Shown piece by piece: positions 55,630 through 64,000 of a stretch of DNA of 64,000 nt. The translations under genes and the position numbers were made by a program. The stretch covers positions 203,211,178-203,275,177 of the forward strand of contig CM071599.1 in assembly GCA_036435485.1 (NCBI GenBank), read 5' to 3'. Each line of letters begins with the position of its first letter. Positions within the stretch are counted from its first letter, which is position 1. The stretch is from Saposhnikovia divaricata (taxonomy: Eukaryota; Streptophyta; Magnoliopsida; Apiales; Apiaceae). A model generated the notes under the pieces. It was not told the DNA's origin. It made no database searches and was given only the letters and a program-made list of their open reading frames with translations.

Positions 55630-58075
55630 ATGAGTCTTTTATCTGGTCATAATTTGAATGCTGAATCTGAATGTAGTCAAGAAAATCTTGCAGGTAAAAT
55701 ATGTTTGATGTCATCCTTTGGTACTAATTGGTTACTTGACTGCGGAGCGACTGATCATATCACACCAGATTTGACTCAATTCATATCTTATGAGGTTCTT
55801 GATACTGATGATACCATCACAATACCAGATGGAAGGAAGATTAAAGCATTACATAAGGGTTCAGTTATTTTAGCAAATAATATAATTCTAAAGGATGTTT
55901 TACATGTCCCTGATTTTCAATTCAAATTGATATCAGTGTACAAATTATGTAAAGATCTGAATTGTAACTTGGCTTTCAACTCTGGTTCATGTTTTTTACA
56001 GGACCCTTCTCAGAAAGGACAGCAAATTCTTCTTGGTAAACTCAGTAATGGTTTATACATCTCAGAGGACAATTCATTTGCATCACTTAATAAAAGGAGG
56101 GTCTGTCTTGCTACTTCTGGGAATGTGCAGTTGTGGCATCTTCGTCTTGGTCATATGACATACCAACAAATGAAGCTTCTACTTCCATCTTCTATTTTTG
56201 CAAGCACTATAGATACAATTTGTTCAGTATGTCCACTTGCTAGACAAGTTAGGTTATCTTTTAGTTCAAGTAGCATCAAGAGTACTCGTGTTTTAGAATT
56301 GTTACATATCGATTTATGGGGACCATACAAGGTTAAGACTCATTCTGGTTGTACACAGTTTGTAACAATTGTAGACGATTTTAGTCGATATACTTGGGTT
56401 CAGCTTATAAAATACAAATCTGAAGCAGCTTCTGTCATTGAAAATTTTATTAAATATGTTGAAACACAGTTTCAAGTTTGTGTCAAATGTGTACGTTCAG
56501 ACAATGCACCTGAATTATGTGCTGGAGATTTAAAGATTTTTTTACAGAACAAGGGAATTCAGCATCAGACTAGCTGTGCTTACATTCCACAACAAAATGG
56601 AGTTGTAGAGCGCAAGCACAGACATTTAATTGAAACAGCTCGAGTTTTATTGTTCCAGTCTAGAGTCCCTGATAGATATTGGGGAGAATGTGTCCTTTGT
56701 GCATCTTTTTTGATAAATAGAATGCCATTGAGTAGTATAAAGAATCAAGTTCCTTACACACTGCTGTACAAGGAAGAGCCTGAATACAATGATCTAAAGC
56801 CATTTGGATGTTTGTGTTATGTAGCCACTTCAAAAGTAAACAGACTCAAATTCGATCCTAAGGCTTCAGCTTGTGTTTTCATGGGTTATCCACCCAATCA
56901 GAAAGGGTTCAAGGTACTCGATGTTAACACTCAGACTCTCTTTGTCTCTCGAGACGTAGTTTTTCATGAGTTGAATTTTCCTTATCATTTGAAACCTGAT
57001 AATTCTTCTCAATTTCTTGATGATATTTACTTACCATCAGTCACTACACCAATTATTGACTGTTCGTCAGATTATTTGCCAAATAATATACCATCACCAC
57101 CTTTTTCTTCTTCACATGGGTTTCATGATGAATCTGAAAATTCTTTTCATAATCATGATTCCAGTTCTAGTTTACATCATGATTCCAATTCTAGCTCCAA
57201 CTTTAATTCTGGCAACCACACACAAACAAATTCATCTGAACCTTTAGTACGACAATCCATTCGAAATAGAAAACAACCATCCTATTTACAAGATTTTTAC
57301 TGTAATAGTGCATTTACTACCAGTCATACTGCATTACACAGTCACTTATCTAACATTACTGAGCCTCAAAGTTTTAAAGAAGCTTCCCAGCATCCATTGT
57401 GGCAGGAAGCTATAAATAAAGAAATAACAGCACTCAGTGAAAATCATACTTGGGACTTGGTGCCTTTACCTCCTGGCAAGAAGGCAATTGGATGTCGTTG
57501 GGTTTATAAAGTTAAATTGAAAGCAGATGGGTCTTTGGAAAGATGCAAAGCCCGTTTGGTCGCATAAGGATATACTCAGCAGTTTGGAATTGACTACGAA
57601 GAGACTTTTTCACCTGTAGTAAAGATGAATACGGTTCGTTGTCTTATTGGTTATTGCTTTAGCTGCAAGCAGAAAATGGCCTCTTTATCAGCTCGATGTG
57701 AACAACGCTTTTCTTCATGGCGACTTGTTCGAAGAAGTTTATATGAAAGTTCCAGAAGGGATAGACAATCCACACAATTTGGTCAGCCGTCTCAGAAAAT
57801 CTATATATGGATTACGTCAAGCATCTAGACAATGGTTTGATAAATTGTAGAATGAACTAATTGAGCAAGGTTTTATGCAGTCTAAAAATGATTATAGTCT
57901 ATTCATGAAGCGAGTTGGAGATCAAATTACGATAATGGCTGTATATGTAGACGATATTATAATTACAGGTACGAGTTCTGAAACCATTTCTTCAATCAAG
58001 GCACATTTGCATACTACATTCAATATCAAAGATCTGGGATTACTGCATTAATTTTTGGGACTCGAGGTAAACTAT
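55630..58075 (+). pseudogene. E3 pol: protease, integrase, partial RT, disabled and truncated
   Basis: The frame 55630-57567 contains protease WLLDCGATDHIT, LWHLRLGHMT, the Cys pair CSVCPLAR, integrase HIDLWGPY and RSDNAPEL with PQQNGVVERKHRH, and the start of RT (GCRWVYKVKLKADGS). It stops at TAA 57565-57567. A one-base insertion near 57643 shifts the frame. The next segment has QLDVNNAFLHGDLFEEVY and ends at TAG 57848. After that MAVYVDDIIITG keeps the catalytic YVDD, TAA follows at 58049, and the gene is cut at 58075. RNase H is absent. Confidence 0.9.
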
Positions 58076-60594
58076 TGTAAGAACCCAGATTTTGGGTGGA
58101 ATTAAAACTTTTATGTATTTAATGATGTAAGAATGAATAGTGGATATGGCTACAATGTAATAATTGATATTTAGGAAAGAATGAATGGAATGCGACTTTA
58201 TTATGTTATGTCTTGAAGAATGCTAAAGGGTGACAACATAGGTAAGAATAATCTATCTTCTAAGGGAATAAGATATGGCAACTTCAAGTAAGAGAATACT
58301 CTCATGTCATCTAGATCGATAACGATTAATCCAGTAGTTCCGTAAAAAGGTTAAGGAACGATCGAAAGAGAATACGGACAATTATACAACCCTAAGAGAA
58401 CAAGTAAAGAATACAGAATGAAGTGTTTTGGTGGGAGTATATAATAATATGAGACGACACTATATAGAAGTATTCGGAACGGATTTCCGAGTTCGTATTA
58501 GTGATCCAGGGGGAAAATAAGTGTATGTAAAAGCTGTCGGATTCTGAAAAACCGCACTTTTATTTTCTCCGAGAGTTCCCTGGACACTGATAGCCTTAAG
58601 TATTTAACGAATGGATTAAAGGAATATAAAATGGAAAGTTAGAATGAAAGATGGAGAATGAAAGTATTAATATTAAAGAGGATTCCCGGTAAACCCTAAT
58701 TAGAAATCCGTGAAATATTCTCACGAACGATCAATCGAAACGGGTAATAACCGGACACAGAAACAAGCAGAGGAAGCAAGAGTCTTGTGCAAGCTACTAG
58801 TATAAATATCTAGTAACTAAACTAGAAGCAAGGAACTAGCAACTTAGAGGAAGAACTAAGTACTTAGCAAGTAACTACCTAGTTAAGCTTTAACCACCAC
58901 AAAACCAACACATGTCTTGCCATTTGATCATCCAACACCTCACCACTTTATTAAAGTAACTTTTACAAGATATTATGTTGTAAGTGGATGAGAGTAAAGG
59001 AGATTAAAACACAAAAAATCAAAAGAGCCAAGCAACTCTCCCCCCCCCTTGCAAAGAACCATTCGGCTATGTCCATAAATTCCAAATCCAAACTCAACCT
59101 TCCCACCATTGTTTGTTCTTGAAATAATTAAGGTGAGTCTTACATTTCATAAAACTTATCTCCTCAAAATCTTAGCTTCAAACTCATCCATTTCCATTTT
59201 CAAATAAATCATTCAAGAGGAGCATGAATAGTGTTCTTCTTGAACTAACTTGGTTTTCTTGATTTTTCATGGTTGATATAGCAAGCATAATCACTCCTAA
59301 GGACCATACAAGGCTTAGTAAGGCTATATCACTATCTAAGGAAGGTATAAAGCTCTTGAAACCCTAACCCTTGTTTGAGATTTAAGCATGTTTTTGATAG
59401 TTATAACTTAGTTATGGTTATGTTAAAGTTATAAGCATGATTATGTATGGATTTTGGATTAATGATGTAAATAGCTAGATGAACGGAAAGGCATTGCTTG
59501 GCCTCAGTTCATGTGTATAAGTCATATATATGTTGTTTGGGTTGGATGCTATGTTTATGGGAAGATTCGAAATTGATAGATATTCGATTTACAGCCGTTA
59601 TAATGCCCGATTTTACAATACCATGTTTTGTATGCCATTTTCCATGTCGAACCCCTACTGTCCAGAGTCCTTATCTGCCATGATAGGATAGGTAATGTTC
59701 TAAGCTTCGTTTTGATATAAAGATCACGTGAAACGGACTTACGGTTTAGGATTTATGACCAAATTACTAAAAGTAGTTCGAATCCGTAAATGAAAGTTCG
59801 TAACTGAAATTGAACCCTCGTAAGCTATGTAACGTCATGGCGAATCTTGTTAAATAAATACTAGGGGTAAGAAGGAAGGTGTGAAAGAAAACCGTATGTC
59901 AAAAAGAGCATTTTTCGATTGATTAAAAATGTTCGAGTCAAGGTTAAACGCGAACGAACCACTAAAAGACGACTCTTTTATAACTTTGGTAAAACACTTA
60001 GAAAACGGGCGATAAAACTCGGAGTATAATATTGGTTCGTAACGATCAACCTTAGAACTCGTATGACTCAAGTATGTCCCAAATATAAGTGCAGTGACAT
60101 GTCGTATTAACGAACGAATGTCGGGTCGGATCAGTGATAATAAGTAATCCACTAAAAGGGGTATAACGAGATAACTCGAGAACGTGTTTCGATTTAAGTA
60201 TAACTTAACTTTTAATATGTTAAGTGATTAATCCCGAATGCCTTGGCTATTTATAGATCACCAGGCTGAACCGGGACCCGCTACCACTACCCCTTACCGT
60301 ACTCGACTACCAGGCAAGTTTCAATTCCCTTCTTTTAGGCTGTTGTTGTGATTGAATAAATATATATATATGATTGCTAATATACATATGCCATTGCATG
60401 CATGCCTACTTTCAAGTTGAATTGATATACTTGTTCCCTGAATGTTATTGTTGGCTTATAAGCTAGATAGTTATATATCAGTTATAAGCCGGTTATTGTA
60501 AGACCCTCATAGAAGGGCGTATACATCTTATTAATCAAAAATAGACCGGGAGTCAATATTCCTTGATATATCGAGATTACCTCGGAGGAAAATA

Positions 60595-61270
60595 TTTAAG
60601 TAAATATTTTCTATTATTTGGGCGACGAATATTATTTGAATATTCGTTCGAGACTAATTATTTTAACGATCCTTACTTCAAATAATTATTTGAACGTAAC
60701 TATTCAACGAATAATATTTCTCAATATTCATTCAGAGTCGAATTGATTATCGACTATTATTTCGAATATTCTTCTAAAGATGAGACTATTAAATGAATAT
60801 TATTTGGATATTCTTTTAGAATATTATTTTATTAAATAAATATTACTTTTGAATATTCATTTAAGATATTAAATACTTGATGAATATTATTTTAATATTC
60901 ATCTGAAGCTTGATTTAATTATCGAATATTATCTCGAATATTCCTTAAGGCTTGGATTACTAAATGAATATTACTTGATATTCATTTAGGATATTATTCA
61001 TTAAATGAATATTACTTTTGAATATTCATTTAAATTCCTAATTAATTATGAATATTACCTTAAATATTCTTTTCAGGTCTTATTAATTAATGAATATTGT
61101 TTTGAATATTCATTTAAATATTTATTTATTCAATAAATATTCTCCTGATATTTCTTCAGGGATTATTTTGAGAAATACTCTGATTAAAGATATTCTTTCA
61201 TATTCCCAAATATTCTTTAAACATTTTACTCATTAAATATTCTCTGAATATTTATTCCATACTTAGAATA
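60595..61270. repeat. AATATTC-rich degenerate array in the LTR
   Basis: GAATATT and AATATTC words repeat in both orientations every 15-40 bp, as ATTAAATGAATATTACTTTT units and variants. The region is nearly self-complementary and could fold into long hairpins in RNA. Confidence 0.8.
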
Positions 61271-62161
61271 ATCTCGATAAGGTTTATCTTCTTCGAGTAT
61301 TACAGAAAATATCTCGGAGTCATATTATTATTAATCTTATATCAAGAAAGGTTCTCAGACATCATTCTTCTTTGAGTCTATCTCCTTAATAATAAGGGAA
61401 CCTTACTTGGAAAATGTTATTTATCTTGTCGACTTCCCGGTCATAAAGTATTCCCTCCACCCGCAACTCGGGTGCTGTTGACTTATTAAGTCATTGCTTA
61501 CCTTCTCATCTTTCGAGGGGTAAGATTACTGGAACAAGTAGATATCCGTTACCAAGTAATAGCTTGGGAGTTATTGGTAAATTTTCCTTTCCAACTAGAT
61601 ACGACTACTTTGTGGAGTCTTATCAACAAGTATTATACTTGGGGAAAGGGGGACGAACGTTACATTCAGAATCATGAATTCTATTTGAACTAGGAGTCGT
61701 GTAAGAGGCCGAGTAGCGCCGGTCCATCCCCTTTGGCCCAACCGTTGGCCGGGGAGAGCTAGTAAGGCGGTATACAAGTAAAGCAGTCAGTTCTTCCTTC
61801 TACCGGTAGTAAATCTAAATTGAGCTGTACGATCTCGACTGATCATCAAGATTGGAACAGCGGGCGCGGTGAATACTCCATCATTGGTTCATCATCCAAA
61901 TTTATTTATCTCCTGCAACATGATTACTGTTGGCAGAGTTCGAAAAGTGTCATAACTGGAATTGCAACCTTTTCTTGCAAGTTCCTCTTCTTAATAACAA
62001 TAAGAATATCTCGCTTACTTTGATGTAGCAGATATTTCTTCAAACAAATACTTTCAGTTACCTTGTAACTTCATCGTTCATAATATACTGACATCATTTC
62101 CGTAAATGCATGGCATATGGTTTAAAAGATAGCTTTGAACTGTTTTAAATTATCGTTCAGT

Positions 62162-62168
62162 TATATAT
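62162..62168 (+). promoter_or_regulatory. Candidate TATA box of the long LTR
   Basis: TATATAT in GTTATATATTTG. A start about 30 nt downstream would fall near 62195, shortly before the ATG at 62209. Confidence 0.55.
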
Positions 62169-62208
62169 TTGTTGGTGGGCTTTCGCTCACCCTTGCTTTG
62201 TTTATATT

Positions 62209-62316
62209 ATGTCACAACAACAGCTAGGACAGATGGCTCGCGTCAGGCGCACTTGGCGCAAGCAGGTTACCCGACCCACCGGACTACCCGCTGAGATGCT
62301 AGCCGCCATTGCTGAG
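62209..62316 (+). CDS. Predicted first exon within the LTR (36 codons)
   Basis: ATG at 62209 opens MSQQQLGQMARVRRTW and continues, GC-rich in an AT-rich LTR, to GCTGAG at 62316. There GTAGCA forms a splice donor. Unspliced, the frame stops at TAG 62323-62325 (38 codons). The codon phase at 62316 matches the exon starting at 62777. The product is basic (RVRRTWRKQ) with a short amphipathic end (EMLAAIAE). I know no homologue. The exon model is inferred from the splice signals and base composition. Confidence 0.5.
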
Positions 62317-62776
62317 GTAGCATAGTTAGACAGCTTTTGTTTCCTGTTTAACTATATGTACAATTAATGTAATCAACGGCAAAACTTTTAAACCTATGAT
62401 GTTATCCTTTTGGGATTGTAATAACTTTTATTCGTAAACCCTTTAATGTAAGACTTATTTCAATTTCATCTCTGGGACTATGACTGTTGTGTGTGTGAGT
62501 GGTAATTATTGTGGGGTCACAGCATGTGATTTATTTATTGTGGACTCAAGTCAAGTATTATGAATGGATGTAAGACCGTAACCACCAGACCCTTGACCCC
62601 GGATCTGGGGGCGTTACAGAGATGGTATCAGAGCGAGAGTTATATATCCCAAGAGATGATACGACGTTATATAATAATAAATTCAATAATATAATAAGAA
62701 CACTTGCCAGGTTCACCTAAAACCCTTACGGGAACTTTTTAAGTATCATGATAGTAACATAGTTCGTCTTGTGTAG
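62317..62776 (+). other. Predicted intron spanning U5, PBS and leader
   Basis: The donor is GAG|GTAGCA at 62317. The acceptor is CTTGTGTAG|GC at 62776, with a pyrimidine-rich run and a branch-like TAGTAAC upstream. The intron is 460 nt and leaves the phase unchanged. It would remove the end of the LTR and the primer-binding site. Confidence 0.45.
62623..62634 (+). promoter_or_regulatory. Primer-binding site of the right-edge element
   Basis: TGGTATCAGAGC four bases after the LTR end, complementary to initiator Met-tRNA. Confidence 0.92.
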
Positions 62777-63670
62777 GCGAGCGACTTGTCGGCCCAGGAG
62801 GCAGCTGCGAGACAGCATGATGAGGACATGTTCCGGACTAGGGACCCATACTATGAGCACTTGCCTGAGGAGGATACTGAGCCTGAGGAGGAGGACGCTG
62901 AGGAGGTCCAGGTTGATGCTGATACTGATGTGATCGAGTCTGAGGAGGAGGACCCTGAGGAGGTCCAGGATGATGCTGACACAGATGTTGTTGAGACTGA
63001 GGGGGAGGAGGACCCGGAGGGGATCCAGACAGGACAGGATGCTGAGTTAGTGGTTGAGGATGATGATTATTGGGTTTTGACTGAGATCAGGACTATGGGA
63101 GATGACACTGACATGACCACGGATCAGGTGGTGCCGGTATATGAGGATGTTGAGGGAGATATAGATGAGCCAGTAGTTGGTGCTGTAGGGAGTTCTGGAC
63201 TTTTTGTGCCACTCCTCCCTGTTGAGAGAGCCCCTACCCCACCACCACTACCTGTGAGCCCGTACCCCGACGAGTTTGAGGAGCTTACCCCAGAGCCCCA
63301 GCAGACAGAGACTGCCGCTCCAGCTGAGCCATCCACCCCACCTCATGCCCCGATAGGAGGAGTCCCAGTATGTGTTCACAACTTGATTGTGAACGGGCTT
63401 TATAGAGAGTTGTCTGTGGCAGATGCCAGGTTGGCAGAGTCTAGGAGTGAGTTAGCAGCAGAGAGAGCCGCCCGGATGAGGGTGCAGGGCAGGAGGACTA
63501 TCAGTGACAGAGTTGGGTATAGGGCTGTGACCCGCATCGAGCTGAGGGCTCGGGTGAGGGTGCGACAGTTGCCTACTGATGGGCATGGTAGGGTAGACAG
63601 AGCAGAGGCTGAGGAGGTTTTCCGCATCGCCATGGGGAGGGTTCGGAGGATGTTTCGTCGTGGCGGCTGA
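62777..63670 (+). CDS. Acidic/Arg-rich protein ORF of the right-edge element, unknown function
   Basis: The frame is open from about 62777 to the TGA at 63668-63670. The only ATG near its head is at 62828 (MFRTRDPYYEHL). Residues before it (QEAAARQHDED) read as real coding sequence, which favours entry by splicing at 62777. Features in order: a highly acidic region with three near-repeats (VDADTDVIESEEEDPEEVQ, DDADTDVVETEGEEDPEGIQ and onward); a Pro-rich linker (PTPPPLPVSPYPDEFEE); a predicted coiled coil (ADARLAESRSELAAERAARM); and an Arg-rich C-terminus (IAMGRVRRMFRRGG). It could be a gag-position or accessory protein. There is no zinc knuckle in the window. It is markedly GC-rich compared with its surroundings. 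Confidence 0.6.
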   Translation, partial: ASDLSAQEAAARQHDEDMFRTRDPYYEHLPEEDTEPEEEDAEEVQVDADTDVIESEEEDPEEVQDDADTDVVETEGEEDPEGIQTGQDAELVVEDDDYWVLTEIRTMGDDTDMTTDQVVPVYEDVEGDIDEPVVGAVGSSGLFVPLLPVERAPTPPPLPVSPYPDEFEELTPEPQQTETAAPAEPSTPPHAPIGGVPVCVHNLIVNGLYRELSVADARLAESRSELAAERAARMRVQGRRTISDRVGYRAVTRIELRARVRVRQLPTDGHGRVDRAEAEEVFRIAMGRVRRMFRRGG

Positions 63671-64000
63671 TTTCAGATGTAGTGATGCAGTGGTCTAGTT
63701 GTCTAGTCATGTACGGACATAGTAGTGCCGGCTTTTGTAGGGATGGTTTTATTGTACTTGTTTTCCCTTTTTGCAGACTAGATAGATAGACAGCATATTT
63801 CACTTTTGACTTGTTGTTGTTGTTAGGATGGTTGTACTTTAAACTATCGTTGTAACTCGGATGTTGTACCTTTTCGGTACCTGGTATATATTTGTTTCCA
63901 TTTCAGTCATTACAATTTTGTTGGGATGTGATCACGAGTTTATTAGCATATGTATTACTTTTCGATTAAGTTGCCATGAGATATAAAACTGTGGGATTTT
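63671..64000 (+). other. Sequence after the acidic ORF, no gene seen
   Basis: AT-rich 330 bp to the window edge (GTTGTTGTTGTTAGG near 63814, TTTTCGGTACCTGG near 63870). No ORF or terminator signal can be supported. Confidence 0.5.

Larger units (their letters stand above)
53800..58075 (+). mobile_element. Ty1/copia element E3, 5' part, truncated by a long LTR
   Basis: 5' LTR 53800-54133, primer-binding site at 54134, gag, then pol up to the reverse transcriptase. At 58076 the sequence changes to the TGTAAG terminus of another element. The 3' part presumably lies beyond the right window edge, so the target duplication cannot be tested. Confidence 0.88.
58076..62618 (+). repeat. 4.5-kb LTR of a right-edge LTR retrotransposon
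   Basis: It begins TGTAAGAACCC and ends GGGGGCGTTACA, giving inverted TGTAA/TTACA termini. A Met-tRNA primer-binding site follows 4 bp later. LTRs of this size are typical of Ty3/gypsy lineages such as Tekay/Del or Tat; lineage cannot be decided without pol, which lies outside the window. The interior is mostly AT-rich and non-coding, with an AATATTC array (60595-61270) and a GC-rich patch near 61700-61760. The last 450 bp hold a TATA box and a short GC-rich ORF. The second LTR is not in the window. Confidence 0.8.

Noticed and set aside
58071..58075. ACTAT as target duplication of the long-LTR element
   Set aside because: The other end of the element is outside the window, so this cannot be tested.
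62786..62827. Start of the acidic ORF at TTG 62786
   Set aside because: TTG is not a likely plant start. The in-frame coding extends upstream to a splice acceptor at 62776, or begins at ATG 62828.

Overview
The window is nuclear DNA of a dicot-type flowering plant. It has one host gene with plant introns, dense Ty1/copia retrotransposons primed by initiator Met-tRNA, CACTA DNA transposons, tRNA-derived SINE-like copies, and part of a Ty3-type element with very long LTRs. Nothing fixes the species. An asterid with a repeat-rich genome is a guess only. Most of the sequence is mobile DNA, and the clearest result is its nested order, which target-site duplications prove.

Layout. 1-614 is the 3' end of a copia element (RNase H tail plus LTR, + strand). 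826-1258 holds a broken calreticulin/calnexin-type gene fragment (- strand). 2526-7758 is a complete but dead short-LTR copia element (E0, TSD TAGTG). 8396-38991 is a giant Sirevirus-like copia element (E1, TSD GTATA) with a third, env-position ORF of about 1,300 codons. Its 5' LTR is split by a second, younger copia element at 22502-38530 (E2, TSD TTCTT), which also has a third ORF. E2's RNase H region is in turn split by a non-coding CACTA element at 27417-32524 (TSD TGT). That CACTA carries 17 copies of a 174-bp satellite between arrays of a palindrome. LTR divergence by eye fits this order: E0 about 2%, E1 about 1%, E2 2 differences in 509 bp.

38992-46263 is intergenic. It holds a complete 824-bp TRIM element (39995-40818, TSD CATGA), a SINE-like copy, a decayed LTR-like stretch and AT-rich repeats. 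46445-48557 is the one host gene that looks intact: a three-exon 2-oxoglutarate/Fe(II) dioxygenase of the ACC-oxidase-homolog group, whose second intron is GC-AG. 49470-53692 is a second CACTA element that has captured spliced-gene segments from a purple acid phosphatase and a CMGC (RCK/MHK-like) protein kinase. Right of it a scrap of a second copy of the dioxygenase exon 1 (53693-53799) is cut by a + strand copia element (E3, 53800-58075). E3 is itself cut in its reverse transcriptase by the 4.5-kb LTR (58076-62618) of an element that runs off the window.

The most novel candidate is in that last element. A start codon lies just after the predicted LTR transcription start, and the short GC-rich ORF it opens ends at a good splice donor. 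A good acceptor lies in phase 460 nt downstream, beyond the primer-binding site, at the head of a long GC-rich ORF. Splicing would remove U5, the PBS and the leader and produce a protein of about 333 residues, while unspliced genomic RNA would encode only 38 residues. Other points worth attention are the shared third-ORF architecture of E1 and E2, candidate splice acceptors at their gag-pol junctions, the strong C-to-T bias of the nonsense mutations, and the two CACTA elements that share one terminal motif but have different cargo.
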